This document shows positions 8,636 through 18,135 of a DNA stretch of 64,000 nucleotides, piece after piece (the stretch's first letter is position 1; every line of letters begins with the position of its first letter). The DNA comes from Azonexus sp. (GTDB taxonomy: Bacteria; Pseudomonadota; Gammaproteobacteria; Burkholderiales; Rhodocyclaceae), in contig JAIRKE010000028.1 in the NCBI GenBank assembly GCA_031260295.1, positions 144,687 to 208,686 of the forward strand, in the 5' to 3' direction. Below the pieces are notes generated by a model, which ran no database searches, had not been told where the DNA came from, and saw only the letters and a program-made list of their open reading frames with translations. A program made the translations under genes and the position numbers.

Positions 8636-11600
8636 GTCGCGACCAGTACGTCCGTCCTCAGCCCTTGCAGGCATTGCCCCATGTCGTTGCTGGCCGACTC
8701 CAGTTCGTCGCGCAGCCTCTGCCGGGATGCGACATCGAGGCCGGCATGCCCCTCGAACAATTGCCGGGCGATGGCATGAATGCGCCGATGGATGGGTTCC
8801 AGTTGGGCAAAACGGGGGCTGACGGCGTAGCGCTGGCTGAACGGGCTGTAATACCAGCGCCCGAAGCCGCATTCCCGTTCGTCGGGACTTGGGGTCGGAT
8901 GGCTGGCATCCGGCGCGTCGAGCCAGGTGTAGAGCGTCTTTTTCCAGCGGTGGTGGTCGACTTCGGCGATCAGCAGCGGCAAATCCTCGTGCGACCAGCG
9001 AAACGAGGAAGCTGACAGCCATAACTCGTCCGCCTGGAAAGTATTGATCCAGCCGGGCAAAGCTTCGGCCGGCATCGGCCGCGCGATGCCGTAGCCCTGG
9101 GCCTCGTCGCAGCCGAGCAGCAACAGGGCCAGGCCATGTTCGACCGATTCGACGCCTTCGGCGACGATCTGGCGACGGAAGGCCCGGGCCAAGCCGATGA
9201 CCCCTTCGACGATGGCCAGGTCGTCCGGATCGTCGAGCATGTCGCGGACGAAGGACTGGTCGATCTTCAGCACTTCGGCCGGCAGGCGGCGGAAGTAGGT
9301 CAGCGACGAGTAGCCGGTGCCGAAGTCGTCGAGCGCGAAGCGCACGCCGAGCCGATGGCAGGCGGCGAACACGTCGGTGATTCGGGCGATGTCTTCAAGG
9401 GCGGCGGTTTCGAGAATTTCCAGTTCGAGCAGCGTAGGCGGCACGCTCGGGTGGGCGGCCAGCAATTCGCCCAGGCGGTCGACGAAATCCGGCTGTTGCA
9501 GGTGTTCGCCGGAAATATTGACGCTGACGGCCAGGCGCAAACCCTGGGCTACCCAGGCAGTGAGCTGGGCAAGGGCCTGGCGCAAAACCCAATCCCCCAG
9601 TTCGCTGTCCAGCCTGTCGCCTTCGATGACCGGTAGAAAATCGCCGGGCGGCAGCAGGCCGTGTTCCGGGTGCTGCCAGCGGATCAATGCTTCGGCGCCG
9701 AGCACCTCGCCTTGGCGCATGTTGACCCTGGGCTGGTAATAGAGGACGAATTCGTCATTGACCAGGCCTTCGCGGATGCGGGTGATCTCCTCGTGGCGGA
9801 TGCGGGCACGCCGGTCGCGCTCGGGGTCGAACAGGTGGTAGCGGTTGCGTCCCGCCTGCTTGGCCGAATACATCGCCTGGTCGGCCTGGCGCAGCAGGGT
9901 GTCGGAATCGGCGCCGTCCTGCGGGTAGAGCGTGACGCCGATGCTGGCCGAGATTTGTATGGGATGTCCGTCGACAACGAAAGGCCGGGCCAGCGCTGCA
10001 ATGACGCGTTCGACGGCATGATCGGCCTTGTGGTCGCTGGCGAGGTTGGAGAAAAGCAGCACGAATTCATCGCCGCCCAGGCGCGAGACCGTGTCGCCGG
10101 TGCGGACACATTCTTTCAGTCGCTGTGCGACCTCGATCAACAAACGGTCGCCGGCAGCGTGGCCGTAGCTGTCGTTAACCGGCTTGAAGCCGTCGAGATC
10201 GAGATAGCAGACGGCAAGGATCTTGCCGCTGCGCGCGCACTGCATCATCGCCAACTGCATCCGGTCGGCCAGCAGTGTGCGGTTCGGCAACTGGGTCAGC
10301 GCATCGAAATGCGCCAGTTGTTCGAGGCGCTGCTGGTGCTCCTTGATCTGCGTGATGTCGGAGAAGATAGCGACGAGATGGGATATCTCGCCCTGTTGGC
10401 CGCGAACCGCCGAAACCGTCAGGTATTCGACGAATGCCTCGCCGGATTTCTTGCGATTCCAGACCTCGCCCGACCAGTGGCCGGCGACGCGGATCTCATG
10501 CCACAACTGCCGATAGAAGCTCGGTTTGTGACGGCCGGATCTGAGCAACTCGGTTGTCTGACCGATCACTTCGTCGCGCGAATAACCGGTCAGTTCGCTG
10601 AAGGCGGCATTGACCTCGATGATGCGGCCATCCGGGTCGGCAATGATGATCCCTTCGTGGGCATGCTCGAAGACGCTGGCCGCCAGTTTCCGCCTTTCCT
10701 CGGCGAGCAGCTGTTCGCTGATGTCCCGGGAAATGCCGATGTGGACCGGCTGGCCATTCCAGTAACCGCTGACGATGCGGGCATCACCGATGATCTGGCG
10801 TCCGTCGGTAGCCTGCAAGGGCACCAGGGCGTTCTGGCAATGGCCGGCCACGATGTCGGCGGCGATCTGGGCGGCCTCAGCTTGACGGGCCGGCGGACTG
10901 ACGCTGACGATCGGCTGGCCGATGAGCGTGCCCGGGGCGTAGCCGAGAAACTTGCTGACCGCCTGGTTGTGGTGGAGGATGTGCCCGTCCAGGTCGACGA
11001 CGAAAATGAAGTCGTTCAGCGCATCGAGCAGGCCGCTGAAATTTTCCTGCTGACGCTGCGCCTTCTCCTGGGCGGCAAGGCGCTCCAGGGCTCTGCCGAA
11101 GGGGCGGCGCAAGCGGTCGAGCGCGTCCAGCGTGGCGGCTGAAATTTGCATCGCATGATGGTCCGCGACGACCAGGCAGGCTTCCACCGTGCCGTCGATC
11201 GGGATCGGCAGCATGGCGAGGTAGCACAGCCCCTCATCCGCTATCGCCTTGCGGTCGAACGGGCAGGCCTGCGAACAGCGGCCGCTGCCGATTTGGCAAT
11301 GAAAGAGGTCGCCGCTGGCGGCAAGCGCGGCGAATTCGCTGTCCGGGCCATATTCGCGGGTGGCGGCCACGTAGGCGGGCGAGAGGCCGGCCTGGGTGAG
11401 CAGGCCGAAGCCGCCGTCGCCCTGCCGCCCGTAGAGGGCGCCGGCGGAGAATTCGCGAAAAAGCAGGCCGCCTTGCAGGATGGCGGCGAGCACGGCTGGC
11501 CGGCCAGCGTCGCTGGCCAGGGCGATGGCCAGATCGCGGTGGATGCGCAGACGTAGGCTGTCGTTCTTGCGTTCGCTGATGTCGATGAACGAGACGATCA

Positions 11601-13596
11601 GCACCGCCTCCCCGAAATAATTGCCCAGCCGCAGCCGAACCTCTCCCGGAAAGATGTGCCCGGCCGCGCTACGCACCCAGTATTCGAAGCATTGCGGCTG
11701 GCCGGCGAAGGCGGCGGTAACCAGGCTTTCGATCCGCGCGTCGTCGTTCAAGCCCGGGGCACAGAATTCCTTGTAGTGGCAGCCGATCATTTCTCCTGGC
11801 GGGGGAGCGAACAGGTTCTTGGCGCGGATGCTGGCATCGATGAAGCGGCGGTCCTGGCCGAGCACGATCAAGGGTTCGTCGACACTGTCGAAAATGCCGC
11901 GGAATGTGTCTTGGCTGTCGCTCAGGCTTTCGGTCACGCGCTGGTGGTTGATGATCAGGGTGCTCAGTCGGCTGCCTTGGGTGAGCACGCTCAGTTCGTC
12001 ATCGCGCGGCGGCCGGCCGTGGCCGGCGAACAGATAGCCGAGTAGCTTGCCTTCCTGTCCGATCAGGGGATTGACGATGCAGGCGGCAAAACCGGCCTGA
12101 CCGGCCAGTTCGCTCAAAAGCGGAGGGCAGTCGGCGGCGGCAACGTCGTCCACGACCAAGCGTTGACGCAGATCGACCAGCGGCGAGCCAGGCGAAACAG
12201 CCATGCCGGACAGCGTCGCCGGAAAGCTTTCGGGCAACTTGGGCGCCGCCGTGCAATGGCGTATCCGGCCGTTGGCGTCAGCAAGCAGGATGACGCAGCG
12301 CCAGCCTTCGAGTTCGTGTTCCAGCGACTGGGCGATCAGTTCGAGTATGTCGGCGATCGGTTCGCCGCTGGCGACGCTGGTTAGCGCCCTGTTGCGCAGC
12401 CGCATGCTTTCCTCGATGCGCAGGCGCTGCGTGACATTGCGGGCGAAACCGACGGTACCGAGCAATTGGCCGCTGTCGTCGAAGACCGGGGCCCGGTACG
12501 TCTCGTGCCAAATATTCGGGGCATACATCTGCGGTTCGAGCACCGTGCTCGCCCGGTGCTCGGTCATCACCTCGATATCGGCGCGGTAATAACGCTCGAC
12601 CAGTTCCGGCGGCGCCAGATCGTAGTCGGTCTTGCCGATCACTTCCTCGGGGGAGCCAAGGCCGAATAATTCGGCGAACGCCCGGTTGGCGGCGAGAAAA
12701 CGTGAATCGGTATCCTTCAGCCAGGCCGGGAACGGGAAGTTGTCAAGCAGGGCGCGCTGGTAGTACGCGTTGTGCGAGGTGCGCAGCAACGCGGCGTCGC
12801 GCGAGTGGATGATGGGCAGGCATTCGTCGACCAGACTCAGTTCGAGTGGCCGCAGCAAGGCGTGTTCGGAAAGCAGGCCGGTGGCGTTGCCTTGGGCGTC
12901 GACGGCGACCAGTTGGCGGATCGCGTGCTCGGCCAAGGTCTTGGCGGCGGCGGCCAGCGATCTTGTCTCGTCGATGGTGATGACCGGTTGTCGCATCACC
13001 TCGACCAATGGCGGATTGTCGCCGGTGGCGAGGCATAGGCGGACGATGTCGCGCATGGTCAGGATGCCGAGCGGTCGGCGTCCATCGACGACCACCGCGC
13101 AACTGGCCCGCGACGCCTCCATGGCGTAGAGCGCCGCGGCCAGCGGGGCGTCCGGCGGCAGGCGCGGGAACAGCCGGTCCATGACCGTGTTGACGTTGCA
13201 CAAATGGTGGAAGAATTCGGGGCCGAGCCGCTCGCGGATGCTGGTCCCGCTGACCACCCCGAGCGGGCGACCGTCGGCGCCGGTAACGACGATGTGGCGC
13301 AGCCCTTGTTGCGTCACCATGCGGTAGGCTTGGCGGAAATCGGTGTCGGCGGCGATGCTGAAGACCGGCGCCGTCATCGCGTCGGCCAGCGGTTGTCGCA
13401 TGTCTTGCCGCTGGCGCAGCACGCGCAGCAGATCGCCTTCGGTGACGATGCCGGCGGCCCAGCCCTCGTCATCGACCACGATGACCGATGATCCCCGTTC
13501 CCGGAGTATCAGCGCGGCCGCCTCGGCAAGCGTCGCATGAAGCGGTAACAGGCCGTCGTGACGGCTGATCAGGTCGACGATCGGTAGCGAATTCAT
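8617..13596 (-). CDS. Multidomain CBS/PAS/GAF GGDEF-EAL protein with C-terminal CZB domain
   Basis: 1659-residue cytoplasmic-looking protein without membrane segments. Order: two CBS pairs (about 1-125 and 130-250), PAS (275-395), GAF-like (410-550), PAS (560-680), GAF-like (690-840) with cysteines C767, C774, C778 and C791, two PAS domains (855-970 and 980-1090), GGDEF (1100-1265), EAL (1285-1530) and CZB (1545-1650). GGDEF 1174-1178 is intact, with an RxxD inhibitory site at 1165-1168. The EAL domain keeps EALIRW (from E1302), DDFGTGYSS and LKIDQSFV. It should therefore make and/or degrade cyclic di-GMP. The CZB zinc ligands appear to be H1548 or H1549, C1576 (CGFGRWY), H1603 and H1607. A TTGACA at 13638-13643 (minus strand) is a possible -35. 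Which activity dominates cannot be told from sequence. Confidence 0.9.
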   Translation of the reverse strand: MNSLPIVDLISRHDGLLPLHATLAEAAALILRERGSSVIVVDDEGWAAGIVTEGDLLRVLRQRQDMRQPLADAMTAPVFSIAADTDFRQAYRMVTQQGLRHIVVTGADGRPLGVVSGTSIRERLGPEFFHHLCNVNTVMDRLFPRLPPDAPLAAALYAMEASRASCAVVVDGRRPLGILTMRDIVRLCLATGDNPPLVEVMRQPVITIDETRSLAAAAKTLAEHAIRQLVAVDAQGNATGLLSEHALLRPLELSLVDECLPIIHSRDAALLRTSHNAYYQRALLDNFPFPAWLKDTDSRFLAANRAFAELFGLGSPEEVIGKTDYDLAPPELVERYYRADIEVMTEHRASTVLEPQMYAPNIWHETYRAPVFDDSGQLLGTVGFARNVTQRLRIEESMRLRNRALTSVASGEPIADILELIAQSLEHELEGWRCVILLADANGRIRHCTAAPKLPESFPATLSGMAVSPGSPLVDLRQRLVVDDVAAADCPPLLSELAGQAGFAACIVNPLIGQEGKLLGYLFAGHGRPPRDDELSVLTQGSRLSTLIINHQRVTESLSDSQDTFRGIFDSVDEPLIVLGQDRRFIDASIRAKNLFAPPPGEMIGCHYKEFCAPGLNDDARIESLVTAAFAGQPQCFEYWVRSAAGHIFPGEVRLRLGNYFGEAVLIVSFIDISERKNDSLRLRIHRDLAIALASDAGRPAVLAAILQGGLLFREFSAGALYGRQGDGGFGLLTQAGLSPAYVAATREYGPDSEFAALAASGDLFHCQIGSGRCSQACPFDRKAIADEGLCYLAMLPIPIDGTVEACLVVADHHAMQISAATLDALDRLRRPFGRALERLAAQEKAQRQQENFSGLLDALNDFIFVVDLDGHILHHNQAVSKFLGYAPGTLIGQPIVSVSPPARQAEAAQIAADIVAGHCQNALVPLQATDGRQIIGDARIVSGYWNGQPVHIGISRDISEQLLAEERRKLAASVFEHAHEGIIIADPDGRIIEVNAAFSELTGYSRDEVIGQTTELLRSGRHKPSFYRQLWHEIRVAGHWSGEVWNRKKSGEAFVEYLTVSAVRGQQGEISHLVAIFSDITQIKEHQQRLEQLAHFDALTQLPNRTLLADRMQLAMMQCARSGKILAVCYLDLDGFKPVNDSYGHAAGDRLLIEVAQRLKECVRTGDTVSRLGGDEFVLLFSNLASDHKADHAVERVIAALARPFVVDGHPIQISASIGVTLYPQDGADSDTLLRQADQAMYSAKQAGRNRYHLFDPERDRRARIRHEEITRIREGLVNDEFVLYYQPRVNMRQGEVLGAEALIRWQHPEHGLLPPGDFLPVIEGDRLDSELGDWVLRQALAQLTAWVAQGLRLAVSVNISGEHLQQPDFVDRLGELLAAHPSVPPTLLELEILETAALEDIARITDVFAACHRLGVRFALDDFGTGYSSLTYFRRLPAEVLKIDQSFVRDMLDDPDDLAIVEGVIGLARAFRRQIVAEGVESVEHGLALLLLGCDEAQGYGIARPMPAEALPGWINTFQADELWLSASSFRWSHEDLPLLIAEVDHHRWKKTLYTWLDAPDASHPTPSPDERECGFGRWYYSPFSQRYAVSPRFAQLEPIHRRIHAIARQLFEGHAGLDVASRQRLRDELESASNDMGQCLQGLRTDVLVATQATKR

Positions 13597-13812
13597 TGCC
13601 CGATTCTATATCCCGCACTATTGATTTTCTTGATCGTTGTCAATTTTGCTTGGCGCCGAAGGCGCTCCGACCGGATATCCTTTTCACGCGCCTGATTCAA
13701 CGCCGGAAAACCATTGCCACGAGAGGCTTTGCGGCTTATTGCCGGAACTGTGGAATATCACACAGCCTGCCTTGCCGCTGCCGGGCTACCCTGCATCGCA
13801 GGAGGTGTCGTC

Positions 13813-14115
13813 ATGGCAATTCAGGCAATCGTATTGTTGAAGAGAGGCGAGTTCCTTGCTGAGCTCAGCGATGGCCGGCGGCTGACCCATAACGAATTGT
13901 GCGGTTTGGCCGAGGCCATGCATCAGGCCGGCGTGCTGGCCGTGGATATGCGGTGCGAATGGCGCTCCGGCCACCGGATGCTGACCGCCGGCCAGCAGGT
14001 GGCGTTTGGCGCGGAAATGCTGCGTCTGGAGAAAGAGGATGCCCGGCATCCGCAGCCAGTCCGGGCCGCCGAGCCGGCGCGTGAACCCGCTCACGGCCTT
14101 GTGCTGATCGCTTGA
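13813..14115 (+). CDS. Small protein of unknown function (100 aa)
   Basis: 100-residue soluble protein beginning MAIQAIVLLKRGEFLAELSD; not recognised. A strong ribosome binding site (GGAGG at 13800-13805) lies 8 bases before the ATG, and a good terminator follows 25 bases after the stop, so it looks like a real monocistronic gene. The first 60 residues resemble a compact alpha/beta domain with a single cysteine pair region (ELCGLAEAM, DMRCEWRSG); the last 25 are polar and Pro/Ala-rich. It is divergent from the GGDEF-EAL gene and could share regulation with it. The frame stays open upstream to about 13714, but that extension has no ribosome binding site. Confidence 0.6.
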   Translation: MAIQAIVLLKRGEFLAELSDGRRLTHNELCGLAEAMHQAGVLAVDMRCEWRSGHRMLTAGQQVAFGAEMLRLEKEDARHPQPVRAAEPAREPAHGLVLIA

Positions 14116-14139
14116 TTTTCTCGTTTCCCAGCCATCCCG

Positions 14140-14169
14140 CCGGCCGCCTTGTTGGCGGCCGGTTTTTTT
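14140..14169 (+). terminator. Rho-independent terminator after the small gene
   Basis: CCGGCCGCC (14140-14148), loop TTGTT, GGCGGCCGG (14154-14162), then seven Ts. A 9-bp GC stem with a T tract on the plus strand makes this a confident terminator, isolating the small gene from maeB. Confidence 0.9.
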
Positions 14170-14250
14170 CGTGCCGGAGGGCAATCGCCATAGTCATCCG
14201 ACCGGGCCGCGAATCCTCCGCCTGATGCTGTCCCATCGTTTTTGAGCGTA

Positions 14251-14277
14251 TGCCTGCCGGGTTGTTCACGGCAGGCA
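14251..14277. repeat. Inverted repeat upstream of maeB
   Basis: TGCCTGCCG (14251-14259) and CGGCAGGCA (14269-14277) are perfect 9-bp arms around a 9-base centre. No T tract follows on either strand, so it is not an obvious terminator. It ends 109 bases before the maeB start and could be an operator or an mRNA hairpin in the maeB leader. Confidence 0.45.
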
Positions 14278-14386
14278 GGAGATTCCATGTCGTCTCGCCG
14301 ATAATCCATAATTACCTGCCCACAGGCCGAGGGAGTTGGAGTAACCTATGAGGTTTTCCCCAATAGTCACCCGCTGAGGAGAATCC

Positions 14387-16663
14387 GTGGAAAAGGATTT
14401 GCGCGAAGCCGCACTTGAATATCACCGCTGGCCCACCCCGGGCAAGATTTCCGTCCATCCAACCAAGGGCCTGACCAATCAGCGCGACCTGGCCCTGGCC
14501 TACTCGCCGGGGGTCGCCGCCGCTTGTGACGCCATCGTCGAGGATCCGGCCACCGCCGCCGACTACACCTCGCGCGCCAACCTGGTCGGCGTGGTCACCA
14601 ATGGCACTGCCGTGCTTGGCCTTGGCAACATCGGTCCGCTGGCCTCGAAGCCGGTGATGGAAGGCAAGGGTTGCCTGTTCAAGAAATTCGCCGGCATCGA
14701 TGTGTTCGACATCGAACTGGCCGAGAACGATCCGGACAAGCTGATCGACATGATCGCCGCGCTGGAGCCGACGCTGGGTGGCGTCAATCTGGAGGACATC
14801 AAGGCCCCGGAGTGCTTCTACATCGAGCAGAAACTCAAGGAGCGGATGAACATTCCGGTCTTCCACGACGACCAGCACGGCACCGCGATCATCTCCGGCG
14901 CGGCCATGCTCAACGGCCTGAAAGTGGTCGGCAAGAAGATCGAGGAAATCAAGGTCGTCTGCTCGGGCGCCGGCGCCGCCGCCATTTCCTGTCTCAACCT
15001 GTGGTGCGATCTCGGCGTCAAGCGCGAGAACGTCACCGTTTGCGACTCCAAGGGCGTCATCTATGTCGGCCGTCCCGGCGGCATGGACGAGACCAAGGCT
15101 CGCTATGCCCAGAATACGGAAAAGCGCACGTTGGCCGATGCGATGGTCGATGCCGATGTTTTCCTCGGCCTGTCGACCGCCGGCGTAGTCAAGCCGGAGA
15201 TGGTCAAGTCGATGGCCGCCCAGCCGATGATTTTCGCGCTGGCCAATCCGACCCCGGAAATCATGCCGGAACTGGTCAAGGAGGTCTGCCCCGAAGCGAT
15301 TATCGCCACCGGCCGTTCCGACTACGTGAACCAGGTCAACAACGTGCTTTGCTTCCCCTTCATCTTCCGCGGCGCGCTGGATGTTGGCGCCACCCGCATC
15401 ACCGAGGAGATGAAAATGGCGTCGGTGCGCGCCATCGCCGAACTGGCCGAAGCCGAAGTCACCGATGAAGTGGCCATGGCCTATCCCGGTCACGTGCTGT
15501 CCTTCGGCCCCGAATACCTGATCCCGAAGCCCTTCGATCCGCGCCTGATCGTCAAGATTGCCCCGGCGGTGGCCAAGGCGGCGATGGATTCCGGCGTTGC
15601 CACACGGCCGATCACCGACTGGGCCGGCTATCGCGCCAAGCTGTCCGAGTTCGTCTATCACACCGGCGTCGGCATGCGCGCCATCTTCCAGGCCGCCCGC
15701 CAGGCGCAAGGCAAGCGCATCATCTACGCCGAGGGCGAGGAAGAACGCGTGCTGCGCGCCGCCCAGGTAGTGATCGAAGAAAAATTCGCCCGTCCGATCC
15801 TGATCGGCCGGCCCGACATCATCGAGCACCGCCTGGAAAAAGCCAAGCTACGCATCAAGCCGGGCGTCGATTTCGACATCGTCAACCCGGAGCACGACCC
15901 GCGCTACCGCGAATGCTGGATTGCCTACCACAAGCTGATGTCGCGCCGTGGCGTGACGCCGGCGCTGGCCAAGGAGGCGATGCGCCGCAAGCCGACGCTG
16001 ATCGGTTCGATGCTGCTCAAGCTCGGCTACGCCGATGGCATGATTTGCGGTACCACCGGCCAGTTCAGCCACCACCTCGGCGTCATCCGCGAAGTCATCG
16101 GCAAGCGCCCTGGCGCCAATACGCTGGCGGCGATGAACTACCTGATGCTGCCCGGCCGCTCGCTGTTCATCTGCGATACCCATGTCAACGAAAATCCGAG
16201 CGCCGAGGAAATCGCCGAAATGACGCTGATGGCCGCCGAGCAAGTCAAGCGTTTCGGCAGCCAGCCGAAAGTGGCCCTGCTATCGCATTCCAACTTCGGT
16301 TCCGTGGCCTCCGAGTCGGCGCGCAAAATGCGCGCCGCCACCGGCCTGGTATCGGCGATGAGCGCCGGCGAGCTGGAAATCGACGGCGAAATGCACGGCG
16401 ACTCCGCGCTGCACGAAGGCATCCGCTGCACGGCCAATCCCGAGTCGCCGTTGAAAGGCGAGGCCAACCTGCTGGTAATGCCCAACATCGAAGCCGCCAA
16501 CATTTCCTACAACCTGCTCAAGATGACCAGCGGCGGAGGCGTTACCATCGGCCCCATCCTGCTCGGCGCGGCCCGTCCGGTGCATGTGCTGACTGCAACG
16601 GCCACCGTGCGCCGTTTGGTCAATATGACGGCGCTGGCGGTGGTGGAGTCGATGGAGCGCTGA
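14387..16663 (+). CDS. maeB: NADP-dependent malic enzyme with phosphotransacetylase-like C-terminal domain
   Basis: 758 residues. The N-terminal malic enzyme (about 1-420) has the malate-binding region ([12 protein letters not shown]), [18 protein letters not shown], the metal-site [17 protein letters not shown] and the dinucleotide-binding [15 protein letters not shown]. The C-terminal domain (about 430-758) is phosphotransacetylase-like ([27 protein letters not shown]) and in MaeB serves regulation rather than acetyl transfer. The reaction is oxidative decarboxylation of malate to pyruvate with NADPH formation, linking the TCA cycle to gluconeogenesis and lipid synthesis. Start is GTG at 14387, preceded by GAGGAG; no in-frame ATG upstream fits. 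Monocistronic by its flanking terminators. Confidence 0.95.
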   Translation: MEKDLREAALEYHRWPTPGKISVHPTKGLTNQRDLALAYSPGVAAACDAIVEDPATAADYTSRANLVGVVTNGTAVLGLGNIGPLASKPVMEGKGCLFKKFAGIDVFDIELAENDPDKLIDMIAALEPTLGGVNLEDIKAPECFYIEQKLKERMNIPVFHDDQHGTAIISGAAMLNGLKVVGKKIEEIKVVCSGAGAAAISCLNLWCDLGVKRENVTVCDSKGVIYVGRPGGMDETKARYAQNTEKRTLADAMVDADVFLGLSTAGVVKPEMVKSMAAQPMIFALANPTPEIMPELVKEVCPEAIIATGRSDYVNQVNNVLCFPFIFRGALDVGATRITEEMKMASVRAIAELAEAEVTDEVAMAYPGHVLSFGPEYLIPKPFDPRLIVKIAPAVAKAAMDSGVATRPITDWAGYRAKLSEFVYHTGVGMRAIFQAARQAQGKRIIYAEGEEERVLRAAQVVIEEKFARPILIGRPDIIEHRLEKAKLRIKPGVDFDIVNPEHDPRYRECWIAYHKLMSRRGVTPALAKEAMRRKPTLIGSMLLKLGYADGMICGTTGQFSHHLGVIREVIGKRPGANTLAAMNYLMLPGRSLFICDTHVNENPSAEEIAEMTLMAAEQVKRFGSQPKVALLSHSNFGSVASESARKMRAATGLVSAMSAGELEIDGEMHGDSALHEGIRCTANPESPLKGEANLLVMPNIEAANISYNLLKMTSGGGVTIGPILLGAARPVHVLTATATVRRLVNMTALAVVESMER

Positions 16664-16681
16664 TTCGGTGCTTTGCCAAAT

Positions 16682-16710
16682 AAAAGGCCTCGCCACGGCG
16701 AGGCCTTTTT
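16682..16710. terminator. Bidirectional terminator between maeB and mpl
   Basis: AAAAGGCCTCGC (16682-16693) pairs with GCGAGGCCTTTT (16698-16709) around a 4-base loop; flanking A and T tracts make it functional in both directions. It sits between the convergent maeB and mpl genes. Confidence 0.92.
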
Positions 16711-16729
16711 CATGGACGTCCGTCCTGCG

Positions 16730-18076
16730 TCAGGCCGCCAACCGCCGCAGCAACTTGTCGTGAATACCGCCGAAGCCGCCGTTGCTCATCACCAGAATGT
16801 GGTCACCGGGACGGGCGGCGGTGGCTATGCGCTCGACCAGCACTTCCAAATCCTCGGCCACGTAGGCCCGCTCACCCAGCGAGGCCAATGCCGCGCCGGC
16901 ATCCCAGCCGAGATTGCCGGCATAACAGTAGATAGCATCGGACTCGCGCAGGCTGTCCGGCAACTGGCTTTTCATGGTGCCCAGTTTCATCGTGTTCGAG
17001 CGCGGTTCGAGCACGGCCAGGATGCGAGCCTGGCCGATCTTGCGGCGCAGGCCGGCGACGGTGGTGGCGATGGCCGTCGGATGATGGGCGAAATCGTCGT
17101 AAATGGTGATGCCGCGCACCGTGCCGCGCACTTCCATGCGCCGCTTGACGTTGCCGAAGCGAGCCAGTGCTTCCAGTCCCTGGGCGAACGGCACGCCGAC
17201 ATGACGGGCGGCCAGCAGCGCGGCGCAGGCGTTGGCCCGGTTGTGGGCGCCGGATAACTGCCAGACGGTGCGGCCGATTTCGCCCGCCGACCCATGCAAA
17301 ATCAATTCGCCGCTGGCGTCGTCGCCGTCGGTGCGGTAGCCGGCTGGATCGTTGAAATGTTCGACTGGCGTCCAGCAGCCGCGTTGCAGTACCCGTTCGA
17401 GACTGGCCTCGCCGGCATTGGCGACGATCAGGCCGGAGGTGGGCAAGGTGCGCACCAAATGGTGAAATTGCATCTCGATGGCCGCCAGATCGCTGAAGAT
17501 GTCGGCATGATCGAATTCGAGATTGTTGAGGATCGCCGTTTGCGGGCGATAGTGGATGAACTTGGAGCGCTTGTCGCAGAAAGCGGTGTCGTACTCGTCG
17601 GCCTCGATGACGAAGAAGGGCGTGCCGCCGAGCCGTGCCGAGACGCCGAAATTGAGCGGCACGCCGCCGATCAGGAAGCCCGGCGCCAGATTGGCCTCTT
17701 CCAGTATCCAGGCCAGCATCGAACTGGTCGTCGTTTTGCCGTGGGTGCCGGCGACGCCGAGTACCCAACGGCCTTGCAGGATGTTGTCGGCCAGCCATTG
17801 CGGACCGGAGACGTAGGGCAGACCCTGGTCGAGGATGGCTTCGAGCAGCGCATTGCCGCGCGAGATGGCGTTGCCGACCACGAACAGATCGGGTTTCAGG
17901 GCGCATTGGGCGGCAGCGTAGCCTTCGATCAGTTCGATACCAGTAGCGCGCAGTTGGTCGCTCATCGGCGGGTAGACGTTGGCGTCGCAACCGGTGACCC
18001 GGTGGCCGGCCGCCGCGGCCAACTGGGCGATGCCGCCCATGAAAGTGCCGCAGATGCCGAGAATGTGAATGTGCAT
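16730..18076 (-). CDS. mpl: UDP-MurNAc:L-Ala-gamma-D-Glu-meso-DAP ligase (murein tripeptide recycling)
   Basis: 448-residue Mur-ligase-family enzyme. It opens with MHIHILGICGTFMGGIA, the glycine-rich UDP-binding loop of Mpl, and carries the ATP loop GVAGTHGKTTTSSML, the central NNLEFDHADIFSDL and the C-terminal YDDFAHHPTAI. FMGG in the first loop and the length separate it from MurC. Mpl attaches the recycled tripeptide L-Ala-gamma-D-Glu-meso-DAP to UDP-MurNAc in the cytoplasm, bypassing three biosynthetic steps. The gene is convergent with maeB and divergent from the nucleotidyltransferase-like gene, 59 bases away. Confidence 0.94.
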   Translation of the reverse strand: MHIHILGICGTFMGGIAQLAAAAGHRVTGCDANVYPPMSDQLRATGIELIEGYAAAQCALKPDLFVVGNAISRGNALLEAILDQGLPYVSGPQWLADNILQGRWVLGVAGTHGKTTTSSMLAWILEEANLAPGFLIGGVPLNFGVSARLGGTPFFVIEADEYDTAFCDKRSKFIHYRPQTAILNNLEFDHADIFSDLAAIEMQFHHLVRTLPTSGLIVANAGEASLERVLQRGCWTPVEHFNDPAGYRTDGDDASGELILHGSAGEIGRTVWQLSGAHNRANACAALLAARHVGVPFAQGLEALARFGNVKRRMEVRGTVRGITIYDDFAHHPTAIATTVAGLRRKIGQARILAVLEPRSNTMKLGTMKSQLPDSLRESDAIYCYAGNLGWDAGAALASLGERAYVAEDLEVLVERIATAARPGDHILVMSNGGFGGIHDKLLRRLAA

Positions 18077-18135
18077 GGCGCGAACCGTGGTGTCAGTGGT
18101 TAAAATGCGGACGATTCTACCTCGCCCCAGCCTCC

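Noticed and set aside
9661-11142. A 493-residue plus-strand open frame inside the GGDEF-EAL gene
   Set aside because: Antisense shadow of a gene whose domains are clearly identified in the other strand.
14312-15829. A 505-residue minus-strand open frame opposite maeB
   Set aside because: Shadow of maeB; no ribosome binding site or domain.
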